DNA of 64,000 bases, taken from NCBI RefSeq assembly GCF_021023135.1, contig NZ_PGFV01000005.1, positions 1 to 64,000 of the forward strand, written 5' to 3'. Shown here piece after piece: positions 18,012-26,973 of the stretch. Position 1 is the first letter of the stretch; the number at the start of each line of letters is the position of its first letter. The stretch is from Brevibacterium sp. CCUG 69071 (GTDB taxonomy: Bacteria > Actinomycetota > Actinomycetes > Actinomycetales > Brevibacteriaceae). The position numbers and the translations under genes were made by a program. Below the pieces are notes generated by a model that did not search any database, was not told where the DNA came from, and saw only the letters and a list, made by a program, of their open reading frames with translations.

Positions 18012-19177
18012 AGGCCACACGCGTTCGCAGCCGCCGGGAACTCGAGGCGTTCATCGAACTCTCGTCCTATCTGGCGGCGCAGCGGGACGAGAGCGAGCAC
18101 TTCGTCCCGCTCTTCGCCTCCGACATCAGGAACTGGCACACCGGGCACGGCTGGTTCGCGGAGCCGGTCGAACTGTGGCTGATCGAAGACGATGCCGGAC
18201 GGCCCGTCGCTCGCACCATCTGCCACCGCTGCCCACAGCTGGCCGCCCGCCTCACCGAGTCCGAACCCACTGGCGACGGGAATGAGCAGGTGCTCTTCTT
18301 CGGCGCCCTCGAAGCGGCCGACCGCGCGGCCCTCGACAAACTCATCGTCTTCATCACCAAGCGCGCGCGGGACCTGCGGGTCCGACGCATCTTCGGTCCC
18401 GTCTCTCCCCTGCCCAATGCCACCGGCGGCCTGCTCGTCTCCGGTGAGGACAAGCCCGGCTTCTTCGACACCGTGTGGAACCCCGAGTTCTTCGCCGAGG
18501 CCTTCCGTGACGCCGGCTTCGCGCCCTGGGGGCCCGCCCACACCTGGGAGGTCGAGGTCGGAGCGATCCCGGCTCCTCGCGCCACCGCGGTCACCGCAGA
18601 AGAGTGGGCGGCGAAGGGATTGCGTCGGCGTCCCGTCTCCCGGTGGCACATGGGGACCTTCGCTCGGCGGCTCCTCCCCACCCTCAACTCCGCGTTCTCC
18701 GCCTTGCCCTACTACACGCAGATCTCTCCCGCCCAGCTCAAGGGGCAGATGCAGGGATTGTCCGCTCTGATGGACCCCGACCTCATCGTCGACGTCGCCA
18801 CCGCCGATGATGACGAGGAGGCCCCATCCCGCTGCTTCGCGCTCGTCATCCCCGATCCGCTGCCTGTCCTGCGACGACACGGCGGCCATCTGGGACCGAA
18901 GGCGCTGCTCGACCTCCTCCGCGATCGGCGCCGCCTCCGCGACGCCGTGCTCATCATCCAGGGCACAGATCCCCGCTGGCAGGGCCGAGGCATCCTGTCC
19001 CTCGTCATCCGCGACCTCAACGCCGCTCTCGTCGCCGGAGGCTACCGGCGCCTGCAGGTGACCTTCATCGCCGAGGACAATCCCGCCTCGGCGGCGGTGT
19101 TCGAACGCTCCGGGGGCAGAGCACTGCACGAGCTCAGCTTCGTCGACCTCCGCCTCGACGCCGGAGAGCAGGGCTGA
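18008..19177 (+). CDS. GNAT-type acyltransferase, large two-part form
   Basis: 389 aa. The C-terminal part is a GNAT domain: LIIQGTDPRWQGRGILSLVI (acyl-CoA loop near residue 320), RRLQVTFIAEDNPASAAVFE and a terminal VDLRL. The N-terminal part has ESEHFVPLFASDI and RIFGPVSPLPNATGGLL, matching a large GNAT-related family often found beside biosynthetic or lipid genes. ATG overlaps the preceding stop (ATGA). It could transfer the acyl group activated by the first enzyme, but this is inference. Probably cytoplasmic. Confidence 0.75.
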   Translation: MKATRVRSRRELEAFIELSSYLAAQRDESEHFVPLFASDIRNWHTGHGWFAEPVELWLIEDDAGRPVARTICHRCPQLAARLTESEPTGDGNEQVLFFGALEAADRAALDKLIVFITKRARDLRVRRIFGPVSPLPNATGGLLVSGEDKPGFFDTVWNPEFFAEAFRDAGFAPWGPAHTWEVEVGAIPAPRATAVTAEEWAAKGLRRRPVSRWHMGTFARRLLPTLNSAFSALPYYTQISPAQLKGQMQGLSALMDPDLIVDVATADDDEEAPSRCFALVIPDPLPVLRRHGGHLGPKALLDLLRDRRRLRDAVLIIQGTDPRWQGRGILSLVIRDLNAALVAGGYRRLQVTFIAEDNPASAAVFERSGGRALHELSFVDLRLDAGEQG

Positions 19178-19179
19178 CG

Positions 19180-20352
19180 ATGAGGCTCGATCCCGAGCGC
19201 GTCGGCGAGCTCTTCGCTCTTGCCGCGAGTGCACCTTCGGCTCACAACACCCAACCCTGGGTGCCGGAACTCGCCTTCGCCGGAGATGCCGACTCCCCCG
19301 CCGAGGTGATTCTCACCGTCGATCCCGGTCGGACCCTGCCCTTCGGCGATCCCCGCTCCGAGGACCTCCACTTGGCGATGGGGTGCTGGGTCGAGTCGTT
19401 TGCGATCGCCGCCGCCGAGGTGGGACTGCGCACCCGGATGATCGCCGTGACCGGGCGGGGTGAGACGCTGCGGATCCAGCTCTGCCTCGGCCCCGAGGAT
19501 GTCATGGGCTCGGACGCGACACCGGCCGGTGAGGTCGACGCCGCTGCGGGACTCACCGACTTCGGCACCTCCGATCTTCGCCACCGGCAGGTCGATCGGG
19601 GACGACTGGCACGCGGCGAGGCGAGCTTCGCCGAGGTGCGGGAGCGGATCGAGGCCGAGCTCGCCGCTCATCGGGTGCACCTGATCGAGGTGCCCCACGC
19701 TCTGTGGACGCGTCTGCAGGCTCGGGCCTCCCGCTCGTCGCTCTCGTCTGCGCCGATCGTCGAGGAGACCCTCGACTGGCTGCGCTTCGACCCGCGGGAT
19801 CCGCGCTATCTCGTCGATGGCCTCAACGCCGAGTGCCTGCGCGTGCCGCCGATCCCGGCACGCATCGCCTCCGGACTCAGCCGGCGCGCACTGCGTCCCC
19901 TGCTCGCACAGCTCATCGCCGCGACGCTGCGGCCCGTGCGCTTTGTCGACAGGCACCGGCAACTGCCTGGTGGAGCCGATGAAGCCGACGGTGCCCACGG
20001 ATCGGCGCCTCAGCATGTCGTCCTCGCGGTCTCCGCGGATGAGCACGACGCCCCTGCGAGCCGGACGGGACGCGAAATCGACCTCGGTCGCCTGCTGCTG
20101 CGGACCTGGCTGCTGCTCGACCGGGCCGGCCTGCGCGTCGACGTGCACTCGGAGATCAAGGACTGTGCAGAGACCCAGGAGGTCGTGGCGCGACTGTGTG
20201 AGAGGCACCTTGAACCAACTCGGGACAACCTGGCCCGGGAAGAACTGATTCGGGAGAATCCGCTCCGGGTATTCTCCGCCTTCTCACTCGGCCGTTCGAT
20301 GACCGCAGTGCCGAGATCTCATCGACGGCACGCTGATCGGCCGCGCAGCTGA
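19180..20352 (+). CDS. Acg-like nitroreductase family protein
   Basis: 390 aa. The N-terminal SAPSAHNTQPWVPEL is the hallmark of Acg/Rv2032-like nitroreductases, which bind FMN and often lack classical nitroreductase activity. LPFGDPRSEDLHLAMGCWVE and the second half around residues 140-210 (RHRQVDRGRL, EETLDWLRFDPRDPRY) fit the two-repeat build of this group. The start is two bases after the GNAT stop, with no own promoter, so it is the last gene of the operon. The expected reaction is an NAD(P)H-dependent reduction or flavin storage; the substrate is unknown. Confidence 0.8.
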   Translation: MRLDPERVGELFALAASAPSAHNTQPWVPELAFAGDADSPAEVILTVDPGRTLPFGDPRSEDLHLAMGCWVESFAIAAAEVGLRTRMIAVTGRGETLRIQLCLGPEDVMGSDATPAGEVDAAAGLTDFGTSDLRHRQVDRGRLARGEASFAEVRERIEAELAAHRVHLIEVPHALWTRLQARASRSSLSSAPIVEETLDWLRFDPRDPRYLVDGLNAECLRVPPIPARIASGLSRRALRPLLAQLIAATLRPVRFVDRHRQLPGGADEADGAHGSAPQHVVLAVSADEHDAPASRTGREIDLGRLLLRTWLLLDRAGLRVDVHSEIKDCAETQEVVARLCERHLEPTRDNLAREELIRENPLRVFSAFSLGRSMTAVPRSHRRHADRPRS

Positions 20353-20416
20353 TTCACACCCCATGCACAATCTCAGGTAGGGTCGCCGGGGCCGAGAATA
20401 AGGAGACTCACTGACA

Positions 20417-21937
20417 ATGACGGAAACCACCTTCCGCACAATCGCCATCATCCTCTACTTCGCGGGGATGCTGGCCATCGGCTGGTTCGCCTATCGCAAG
20501 ACCAAGAACAGCCTCGACGATTACATGCTGGCCGGCCGCGGTCTGCGCCCGAGTGTCGCGGCTCTGAGCGCAGGGGCCTCCGACATGTCGGGATGGCTGT
20601 TGATGGGTCTCCCGGGAGCCATCTACCTCTCTGGCCTCGTCGAAGCCTGGATCGCCGTGGGACTCACGGTCGGTGCCTGGGTGAACTGGAAGTTCGTCGC
20701 TCCTCGACTGCGCGCCTTCACGGAGCAGGCCGGTGATTCGATCACCATTCCCAGCTTCTTCGAGCAGCGCCTCAAGGACAATACGCGCCTGCTCCGCATC
20801 GTCTGCGGAGTCATCATCCTCGTCTTCTTCACCTTCTACGTCTCCTCGGGCATGGTCGCGGCCGGGAAGTTCTTCGAATCGAGCTTCGGTCTCAACTATC
20901 TGGCCGGGATGCTCCTCGTTGCGGCGATCACGATGGTCTACACCCTGTTCGGCGGTTTCCTCGGCGCCACGCTGACCGATGTCGCGCAGGGCCTGCTCAT
21001 GTTCGCAGCGCTCATCGCCGTGCCGATCGTCGCGGTGTTGAACGCCGGTGGTCCCGCAAACGTCATCTCGAATGTCCGGAACATCGATCCGAGCCTGCTC
21101 AATCTGGCCGGCAGCGGACCCTTCTGGGCCGGCGGCACCTACTTGGCTGTCATCTCAGCACTGGCGTGGGGTCTCGGCTACTTCGGTCAGCCGCACATCA
21201 TCGTCCGGTTCATGGCGCTGCGCTCACCGGCCGATGCCAGAGTCGCCCGTCGGATCGGCGTGGGCTGGATGGGCATCTCGGCTCTCGGTGCGATCGCCAC
21301 GGCGATCGTGGGCATCTCCTACTTCTCCGAACATGCCGACATGGAGCCCGCAGACCCGGAGACGGTGTTCCTCGACCTGGCTCAGATCCTGTTCCACCCG
21401 TTCATCGCCGGTCTGGTGCTCGCCGCCGTCCTCGCTGCGATCATGTCGACGGTGTCCTCCCAGCTGGTCGTCACCTCGTCCGCGCTCATCGAGGATCTGT
21501 TCAAGATCGTGGCGCTGCGCACGGGCTCGACCAGGACCCTGCAGGACAAGACCTATGTCCTCCTCGGTCGCCTGGGGATTCTCGTCGTCGCCGTCATCGC
21601 CGTCCTCTTGGCGATCTCACCGTCGAACAGCATTCTCGACCTCGTGGCCTTCGCCTGGGCCGGCTTCGGCGCGTCCTTCGGCCCGGTCGTCCTGCTCACG
21701 CTGTTCTGGAAGCGGCTGAGCAACTGGGGCGCCCTGTTCGGACTGCTCTCGGGTGCCGTCGTCGCCTTCGTCTGGGGACAGGTGAGCACCCCGCTCACCG
21801 ACGCTGTCTACGAGATCATCCCAGGCTTCGCGGTCAACCTCATCGTCGCCGTCATCGTCAGCCGGTTCACCTACCGACCGGATGCTCAGGCCGATGCGGA
21901 GTTCGACGAGTCCGTGAAGCTCTCGCGGGTCCGCTGA
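20417..21937 (+). CDS. putP: Sodium/proline symporter
   Basis: 506 aa sodium:solute symporter with about 13 membrane segments. DYMLAGRGLRPSVAALSAGA, SDMSGWLLMGLPGAIYLSGL and GQPHIIVRFMALRSP are PutP signatures for Na+ and proline binding. It imports proline as nutrient or osmoprotectant. AAGGAG lies ten bases before the ATG. TTCACA (20353-20358) and TAGGGT (20378-20383) form a weak promoter with 19-base spacing. No proline dehydrogenase is adjacent. A terminator hairpin follows 34 bases after the stop. Confidence 0.94.
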   Translation: MTETTFRTIAIILYFAGMLAIGWFAYRKTKNSLDDYMLAGRGLRPSVAALSAGASDMSGWLLMGLPGAIYLSGLVEAWIAVGLTVGAWVNWKFVAPRLRAFTEQAGDSITIPSFFEQRLKDNTRLLRIVCGVIILVFFTFYVSSGMVAAGKFFESSFGLNYLAGMLLVAAITMVYTLFGGFLGATLTDVAQGLLMFAALIAVPIVAVLNAGGPANVISNVRNIDPSLLNLAGSGPFWAGGTYLAVISALAWGLGYFGQPHIIVRFMALRSPADARVARRIGVGWMGISALGAIATAIVGISYFSEHADMEPADPETVFLDLAQILFHPFIAGLVLAAVLAAIMSTVSSQLVVTSSALIEDLFKIVALRTGSTRTLQDKTYVLLGRLGILVVAVIAVLLAISPSNSILDLVAFAWAGFGASFGPVVLLTLFWKRLSNWGALFGLLSGAVVAFVWGQVSTPLTDAVYEIIPGFAVNLIVAVIVSRFTYRPDAQADAEFDESVKLSRVR

Positions 21938-21971
21938 CCCCGGACCGCCCGCTGTCACCCTGACACACTGC

Positions 21972-22010
21972 GGCGCCTCCTCTCCCAGGAACATTGGGAG
22001 AGGGGGCGCC
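21972..22010 (+). terminator. Terminator after putP
   Basis: A 16-bp stem, GGCGCCTCCTCTCCCA (21972-21987) with 21995-22010, contains one G-U pair and a 7-base loop and is followed by GTTCTCTG. Confidence 0.85.
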
Positions 22011-22131
22011 GTTCTCTGTCTCTGCTTCCACCGATGAGCGCTCTCACCGATGTGTGGTCCTACCGCAGCGCCGTCCGCACCTCACCGCTCTCACACCCCA
22101 CCGCAGCGCGGTCCTACTGCCGTGTGAATGC

Positions 22132-22170
22132 ACTTCGGGCGGGCGCCCGTGGTGGGTGCCCGCCCGAAGT
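22132..22170 (-). terminator. Terminator after rplQ (end of the alpha operon)
   Basis: A 17-bp stem pairs 22132-22148 with 22154-22170 (ACTTCGGGCGGGCGCCC and complement, one wobble) around a 5-base loop, 34 bases past the rplQ stop. On the minus strand it is followed by GCATTCACAC, so the T-tract is poor, as is common in this genome. Confidence 0.8.
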
Positions 22171-22203
22171 GTGCGAGAGCGTCAGCGCTGCGCGAGTACG
22201 ACC

Positions 22204-22758
22204 TTACTTGGTCTCGTCGGCGGCTTCCTCGTCAGCGGCAGCCTCTTCGGCCGGAGCCTCAGCGACGACCTCTTCGGTCTCGACGACCTCGGACTCGACG
22301 GCGTCGGCGTCAGCCTCGGCGGTCTCGTCGGCAGCCGGTGCTGCGGCAGCGGTCTCGGTGGCCTGCTCGGCTTCCTTGACCGTGGCCTGCTTCGGCGAGT
22401 AGGGCTCGAGGACCAGTTCGATGACGGCCATCGGCGCATTGTCGCCGGGGCGGGGTCCGATCTTGGTGATGCGGGTGTAGCCACCGGGACGCTCGGCCAT
22501 GGTCTCGGCGATCGAGGTGAAGAGCTCATGCACGATCGACTTGTCGGTGATCTGCGTGAGCACGCGACGACGCGAGGCGAGGTCGCCCTTCTTCGCCGAG
22601 GTGATCAGACGTTCCGCCACCGGACGCAGGCGCTTGGCCTTGGTCACGGTCGTGGTGATCTGCTTGTGCTCGAACAGCTGGGCGGCCATGTTGTTGAGCA
22701 TGAGCCGCTCGTGTGTGGGGGAACCGCCGAGACGCGGACCCTTGGTTGGGGTTGGCAT
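22204..22758 (-). CDS. rplQ: 50S ribosomal protein L17 with long acidic tail
   Basis: 184 aa. The conserved L17 body is residues 1-125 ([48 protein letters not shown]). L17 lies near the peptide exit tunnel of the large subunit. Residues from about 130 on form an Ala/Glu/Asp-rich tail ([19 protein letters not shown]), which is absent from short L17 proteins such as that of E. coli (127 aa). It is the last gene of the alpha operon, 23 bases after rpoA. Confidence 0.97.
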   Translation of the reverse strand: MPTPTKGPRLGGSPTHERLMLNNMAAQLFEHKQITTTVTKAKRLRPVAERLITSAKKGDLASRRRVLTQITDKSIVHELFTSIAETMAERPGGYTRITKIGPRPGDNAPMAVIELVLEPYSPKQATVKEAEQATETAAAAPAADETAEADADAVESEVVETEEVVAEAPAEEAAADEEAADETK

Positions 22759-22781
22759 AGTGAGTTACTCCTAGGTCTAAA

Positions 22782-23780
22782 TCAGTACTGTTCGTCTTCG
22801 ACGTAGGACTGGTCCTCATCAACGAGTCCGGGTTCGAACCCGGCAGGACTGTCCTTGAGGCTCAAGCCCAGCTCGTTGAGCTTGGCTTTGACCTCGTCGA
22901 TCGACTTCGAACCAAAGTTGCGGATATCCATGAGGTCGGCTTCGCTGCGAGCAACGAGTTCGCCGACGGTGTGGATGCCTTCGCGCTTGAGGCAGTTGTA
23001 GGAGCGCACGGTCAGATCGAGGTCTTCGATGGCCAGCGCCAGGTCGGCAGCCAGGGCTGCGTCCACCGGCGAGGGTCCGATCTCGATGCCTTCGGCTTCG
23101 ACATTGAGTTCCCGAGCCAGGCCGAAGAGCTCGACCAGTGTCTTACCCGCAGATGCGATGGCATCGCGCGGGGTCATCGACGGCTTGGTTTCGATGTCGA
23201 GGACCAGACGGTCGAAGTCGGTGCGCTGCTCGACACGAGTAGCCTCGACCTTGTAGGTGACCTTGAGAACCGGAGAGTAGATCGAATCGACCGGAACCCG
23301 GCCGATCTCTGCATCCGCGTTCTTGTTCTGCGCGCTCGACACGTATCCGCGTCCGCGTTCGATGGTCAGTTCCATGTCCAGACGACCCTCGCCGTTCAGC
23401 GTGGCGATGTGCAGATCCGGGTTGTGGATCTCGACCCCGGCGGGGGCCGACACATCGGCGGCGGTCACGGTGCCCGGGCCCTGCTTGCGCAGGTAGGCGA
23501 CGACCGGTTCGTCGAATTCGGACGAGACGACCAGGGACTTCAGGTTGAGGATGAACTCGGTGACATCCTCTTTCACTCCCGGCACGGTGCTGAATTCGTG
23601 GAGCACTCCGTCGATGCGGATCGAGGTGACGGAGGCGCCAGGGATCGACGACAGCAGGGTGCGGCGAAGAGAGTTTCCGAGGGTGTAGCCGAATCCGGGC
23701 TCGAGCGGTTCGATGGCGAACCGTGACCGGTTCTCGGAGACGACTTCTTCCGTGAGCGTTGGGCGCTGTGCAATGAGCAC
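22782..23780 (-). CDS. rpoA: DNA-directed RNA polymerase subunit alpha
   Basis: 332 aa. The N-terminal domain ([40 protein letters not shown]) dimerises and assembles the polymerase. After a short linker the C-terminal domain ([39 protein letters not shown]) binds UP elements and activators. The gene is transcribed from right to left after rpsK across a 151-base spacer, where rpsD would sit in many genomes but is missing here. Confidence 0.98.
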   Translation of the reverse strand: MLIAQRPTLTEEVVSENRSRFAIEPLEPGFGYTLGNSLRRTLLSSIPGASVTSIRIDGVLHEFSTVPGVKEDVTEFILNLKSLVVSSEFDEPVVAYLRKQGPGTVTAADVSAPAGVEIHNPDLHIATLNGEGRLDMELTIERGRGYVSSAQNKNADAEIGRVPVDSIYSPVLKVTYKVEATRVEQRTDFDRLVLDIETKPSMTPRDAIASAGKTLVELFGLARELNVEAEGIEIGPSPVDAALAADLALAIEDLDLTVRSYNCLKREGIHTVGELVARSEADLMDIRNFGSKSIDEVKAKLNELGLSLKDSPAGFEPGLVDEDQSYVEDEQY

Positions 23781-23887
23781 GTGGGCTTCCTTTCAGCGAA
23801 CATCCGCTATATGACGTTCGCACTGCACGTCATGGCCTTGAGCCATGAAGAACGGTTCGGGTTATCTGGGAATCCGTTCTGCGACCG

Positions 23888-23909
23888 ATGCCGGGCGATT
23901 GCCCGACAT
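23888..23909 (-). other. Hairpin in the rpsK-rpoA spacer
   Basis: ATGCCGGGC (23888-23896) pairs with GCCCGACAT (23901-23909) around a 4-base loop with one mismatch. The rpsK-rpoA spacer is 151 bases and holds no reading frame for S4. The hairpin may stabilise or partly attenuate the transcript. Confidence 0.5.
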
Positions 23910-23931
23910 CCGTTGCAGATCCACGGAAGGA

Positions 23932-24336
23932 TCAGCCGCGGCGGCGCTTAGGGGGACGGCAGCCGTTGAACGGAACCGGGGTGACATCCTGAATGGTGCC
24001 CAGTTCCAGGCCGGCGGCCTGCAGGGAGCGGATCGCGGTTTCGCGGCCCGAGCCCGGTCCCTTGACGAACACGTCGACCTTCTTCAGGCCGTGTTCCTGC
24101 GCGCGGCGGGCGGCGGATTCCGCAGCCATCTGCGCGGCGTAGGGCGTCGACTTGCGCGAACCCTTGAAGCCGACCTCACCTGAGGAGGCCCAGGAGATGA
24201 CAGCACCGGTCGGATCGGTGATCGACACGATGGTGTTGTTGAAGGTGGATTTGATGTGAGCCTGGCCGGCGACGATATTCTTCTTCAGCTTGCGGCGAGG
24301 CTTACGCGCTGTTGCGGCGCGTGACTTGGGAGGCAT
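23932..24336 (-). CDS. rpsK: 30S ribosomal protein S11
   Basis: 134 aa. S11 sits on the platform of the small subunit next to S7 and helps form the mRNA exit. Seen are the basic N-terminus ([17 protein letters not shown]), [36 protein letters not shown] and the closing [13 protein letters not shown]. It is 52 bases after rpsM; that spacer has a perfect 18-base palindrome (24360-24377), which may fold in the mRNA. Confidence 0.98.
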   Translation of the reverse strand: MPPKSRAATARKPRRKLKKNIVAGQAHIKSTFNNTIVSITDPTGAVISWASSGEVGFKGSRKSTPYAAQMAAESAARRAQEHGLKKVDVFVKGPGSGRETAIRSLQAAGLELGTIQDVTPVPFNGCRPPKRRRG

Positions 24337-24359
24337 GTGTTTTTACTCCTGATCGAGGT

Positions 24360-24377
24360 GGTTGACCATGGTCAACC
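24360..24377. other. 18-base perfect palindrome in the rpsM-rpsK spacer
   Basis: GGTTGACCATGGTCAACC is its own reverse complement and lies between the rpsM stop and the rpsK ribosome site. It could be an mRNA hairpin that sets relative expression or a processing point. No regulator is known to me for it. Confidence 0.6.
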
Positions 24378-24388
24378 GGGTGAGCATG

Positions 24389-24757
24389 TTACTTCTTCTT
24401 ACCGGCCACGGTGCGCTTCGGTCCCTTGCGGGTACGCGCATTCGTCTTGGTCCGCTGTCCGCGAACCGGGAGACCGCGGCGGTGACGCAGGCCTTCATAG
24501 CTTCCGATCTCGACCTTGCGGCGAATATCGGCGGCCACCTCACGACGGAGGTCACCCTCAACCTGGAATGTGCCCTCGATGTAGTCACGCAGCTGGACGA
24601 GCTCCGCGTCGCTCAAGTCCTTCACACGGGTATCAGGGCTGATTCCCGTTTCGGTCAGGGTCTGGCGCGCACGGGTGCGGCCCACACCATAGATGTAAGT
24701 CAAGGCGACTTCCACGCGCTTTTCGCGTGGAATGTCGACTCCGGCAAGTCGTGCCAT
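24389..24757 (-). CDS. rpsM: 30S ribosomal protein S13
   Basis: 122 aa. S13 lies in the 30S head and contacts the P-site tRNA and the 50S subunit. [41 protein letters not shown] and the C-terminal [20 protein letters not shown] (tRNA-contacting basic tail) are present. A 189-base spacer with strong RNA structure separates it from rpmJ upstream, unlike the short gaps elsewhere in the operon. Confidence 0.98.
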   Translation of the reverse strand: MARLAGVDIPREKRVEVALTYIYGVGRTRARQTLTETGISPDTRVKDLSDAELVQLRDYIEGTFQVEGDLRREVAADIRRKVEIGSYEGLRHRRGLPVRGQRTKTNARTRKGPKRTVAGKKK

Positions 24758-24794
24758 AGGTACTAGCTCCTGTTGTTGTTTCGGAGGTGCTGAT

Positions 24795-24889
24795 GCAGAC
24801 CTGTCCTTGGCGAACCAAGGTCCTCGGCCCCCGACCGAAGGTATCGTCCTGCCTGTGCCTCAGAGGCACGTGCAGGTGGCGAGGTCTGC
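24795..24889 (-). ncRNA. Structured mRNA element upstream of rpsM (candidate r-protein leader)
   Basis: Within the rpmJ-rpsM spacer, an outer helix pairs 24795-24802 (GCAGACCT) with 24882-24889. It encloses a 6-bp hairpin (24805-24820) whose minus-strand RNA loop is UUCG. It also encloses a two-part hairpin, CCTGC (24848-24852) with 24872-24876, around GTGCCTC/GAGGCAC (24855-24869). All stems are perfect. This is a three-way-junction-like fold just before rpsM. In E. coli the rpsM leader binds S4; whether this element binds any r-protein is unknown. Confidence 0.6.
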
Positions 24890-24946
24890 GCGGGTGTGGT
24901 GCTGCTGAAGCCCCTCACGGGTGCTTCGATCTGCTCGAAGAGCTGC

Positions 24947-25060
24947 TCAACCCTGGCGCTGCTTGTGGCGCGGGTTGGAGCAGATGACGATGACCCGACC
25001 GTGACGGCGGGTAATCTGGCAATTTTCGCAGATCTTCTTGACGCTGGGCTTAACCTTCAT
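24947..25060 (-). CDS. rpmJ: 50S ribosomal protein L36
   Basis: 37 aa. The protein reads [20 protein letters not shown] followed by [17 protein letters not shown]. Its three Cys and one His (C11, C14, C27, H32) form the zinc site of the C+ form of L36. It lies between infA and rpsM, its usual place, 62 bases after infA. L36 binds domain II/V of 23S rRNA in the large subunit. Confidence 0.96.
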   Translation of the reverse strand: MKVKPSVKKICENCQITRRHGRVIVICSNPRHKQRQG

Positions 25061-25122
25061 CGTTATTCCTTCTTCCGGCCCCTACTCCCTCTCGGGAGTA
25101 CGACTCGAATGATCGAAGATCT

Positions 25123-25344
25123 TTACTTGTAGCGGTAAACGATTCGTCCACGCGAGAGATCGTATGGAGACAGCTCCACGATGACCCGGTCCTCGGGCAG
25201 GATTCGAATATAGTGCTGCCGCATCTTTCCGGAGATGTGAGCGAGCACCTTGTGCCCGTTGCTCAGCTCGACCCGAAACGATGCGTTCGGGAGAGCCTCG
25301 ACAACGGTGCCTTCGATCTCAATGACCCCTTCTTTTTTGGCCAT
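25123..25344 (-). CDS. infA: Translation initiation factor IF-1
   Basis: 73 aa OB-fold protein that binds the 30S A site during initiation. [40 protein letters not shown] and the closing [13 protein letters not shown] are textbook IF-1. It is the first gene of the infA-rpmJ-rpsM-rpsK-rpoA-rplQ transcription unit; the ribosome site is weak. Upstream lies a 236-base spacer with a promoter candidate, then the end of an MFS gene. Confidence 0.98.
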   Translation of the reverse strand: MAKKEGVIEIEGTVVEALPNASFRVELSNGHKVLAHISGKMRQHYIRILPEDRVIVELSPYDLSRGRIVYRYK

Positions 25345-25521
25345 ATCGTTCGCAAACCTCGTATTCCCGCGAAACCTTCGCGTTCGACGTAATCGTGTAT
25401 CACCGACTCAATGCCGATGACCCCATGGACTGTGTTCTCCCCACCACATGAAAAGTTGCGGATGGCAGATGCCGCCCACAACTGAAAAGGGGTGAGTTGA
25501 GTGAGAACAGACCAATCATCA

Positions 25522-25550
25522 ACCCTACACGATCTGTGAAAGATCTTCCA
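25522..25550 (-). promoter_or_regulatory. Weak promoter candidate for the infA operon
   Basis: On the minus strand TGGAAG (25545-25550) and TAGGGT (25522-25527) have 17-base spacing, about 180 bases upstream of infA. The match is modest; it is given because a promoter is expected in this spacer and no better one is seen. Confidence 0.35.
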
Positions 25551-25580
25551 CACGGTCCTGGCTTCCCGACGTGAAGTCCC

Positions 25581-26855
25581 TTACAATCGTCCTTCACCGT
25601 CGCCGAGGCGGTCCTCGCTCGGCCGCGTGCGCCGGGTCCCGTACCCCGCCCGCAGGCTGGCGATGACGGCGATCGCGAGCACCGTGAAGCCCACAGCGGT
25701 GATCCAGGCGAAGCCCCCGACGGCCAGCAGCGGACCCGCCGCGGCCGCGAGTCCGGCGGCCCCGATGTTCATTCCCGCATCGGAGAGGCCCTGCACCGCC
25801 ACCCGGTGCTCCTCGTCGATCTCCTTCGTCAGCAGCGTCGACCCGGCGATGAGGCAGGCCGACCAGCCGACGCCGAGGAAGAACAGGGCGATCGAGAGTC
25901 GGAGGAACGAGGACTCGCCCAGAGCGTCGATGAGGCCGAGCACGAGCGAGACGGCGAAGAGTCCGTGTCCGAGGAGAATCACCCGTCCGGGCGAGTACCG
26001 GTCGCTGAGGAGGCCGAACACCGGTGAGAGCCCGTACATGCCGAAGATGTGTCCGCCGATGGTGATGCCGATGAGTCCCAGCCCCAGACCGTGATGGTCC
26101 ATGTGCAGGGGCGTCATCACCATCGTCGCGACCATGATCATGTGTCCGGTGATGACCGTGAGCAGTCCCATCAGCGCACTCGGCGAGGAGCGGATGGCCG
26201 CCCAGGTACCGCCTCGGCGAGGCCGGTGCGCCTCCCCCGATCCGCTCTCTGCCCGGACCACAGGGGAGACCCTCCGCAGGAACAGCACGCTGAGCAGGGA
26301 CAGCAGGAAGGCGAGAATGGCGATCGCGAAGGGACCGGCGAGAGGATCGATGCCCAGGGCCGCGCCGAGGCGGGTCCCGGGTTCCGAGAGGTTCGGCCCG
26401 GCCACCGAGCCGATGGTCGTCGCCCACACCACCACGGACATCGCCGATCCCTTGAGGTGCTCCGGTGCGGCGTCGGTGGCGGCGTATCTGCCTTGGAGTC
26501 CCGCGGCGGTGGCGGCGCCGAAGCAGGCCATGCCGAGGAAGAAGACGATGTCATGGGAGCCCACGATCGCAGAGACGATGAGCACCGCTCCGGCCAGCGC
26601 GATCCCATAGCCGCAGCCGAGGGCCAATCGGCGGCTGTGCCGGGCTGCGAGCCTGGCCAGCGGGACGGCGAGGAGGCCTGCGCCGAGGATGGACGCCGTC
26701 TGCGCGAAGCCGGCCAACTCCGTCCGTCCGGTCAGCCGCTCGGCGAGGATGCCGCCCACGGCGAATCCGGTGGCGATGCCGATGCCCGAGAACAGCTGGG
26801 CGAGACTGAGCGACCACTGGTTGCGGCGGAAGGTCGAGCGCGGCGTCGGAGACAT
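25581..26855 (-). CDS. MFS transporter, probable drug/metabolite exporter
   Basis: 424 aa with about 12 hydrophobic segments. The first half has LAQLFSGIGIATGFAVGGIL and the loop LARLAARHSRRLALGCGYG, the MFS motif-A-like loop between segments 2 and 3. The second half has FGLLSDRYSPGRVILLGHGL. The substrate is not predictable. ATG 26855 has AGGAGG seven bases upstream. It lies between infA and the S33 hydrolase gene, both on the same strand, and a terminator upstream separates it from the latter. Confidence 0.85.
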   Translation of the reverse strand: MSPTPRSTFRRNQWSLSLAQLFSGIGIATGFAVGGILAERLTGRTELAGFAQTASILGAGLLAVPLARLAARHSRRLALGCGYGIALAGAVLIVSAIVGSHDIVFFLGMACFGAATAAGLQGRYAATDAAPEHLKGSAMSVVVWATTIGSVAGPNLSEPGTRLGAALGIDPLAGPFAIAILAFLLSLLSVLFLRRVSPVVRAESGSGEAHRPRRGGTWAAIRSSPSALMGLLTVITGHMIMVATMVMTPLHMDHHGLGLGLIGITIGGHIFGMYGLSPVFGLLSDRYSPGRVILLGHGLFAVSLVLGLIDALGESSFLRLSIALFFLGVGWSACLIAGSTLLTKEIDEEHRVAVQGLSDAGMNIGAAGLAAAAGPLLAVGGFAWITAVGFTVLAIAVIASLRAGYGTRRTRPSEDRLGDGEGRL

Positions 26856-26880
26856 CGTCGTCCTCCTGTTGACTGAGCGA

Positions 26881-26918
26881 GAGAGCCGGGAGCGGACGGT
26901 GATCCGCTCCCGGCTCTC
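26881..26918 (-). terminator. Terminator after the LPXTG hydrolase gene
   Basis: A perfect 16-bp stem GAGAGCCGGGAGCGGA / TCCGCTCCCGGCTCTC (26881-26896 with 26903-26918) has a 6-base loop, 55 bases past the hydrolase stop. The T-tract is poor. Confidence 0.8.
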
Positions 26919-26973
26919 GTGTCCGGTTCTACTCTATGGCCTCAGCGAACCGCGCCTGCGGTGTCGCTGGGGA

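Noticed and set aside
24758..24946. A small gene in the rpmJ-rpsM spacer
   Set aside because: No frame with a start and ribosome site; the sequence is explained better by RNA helices.
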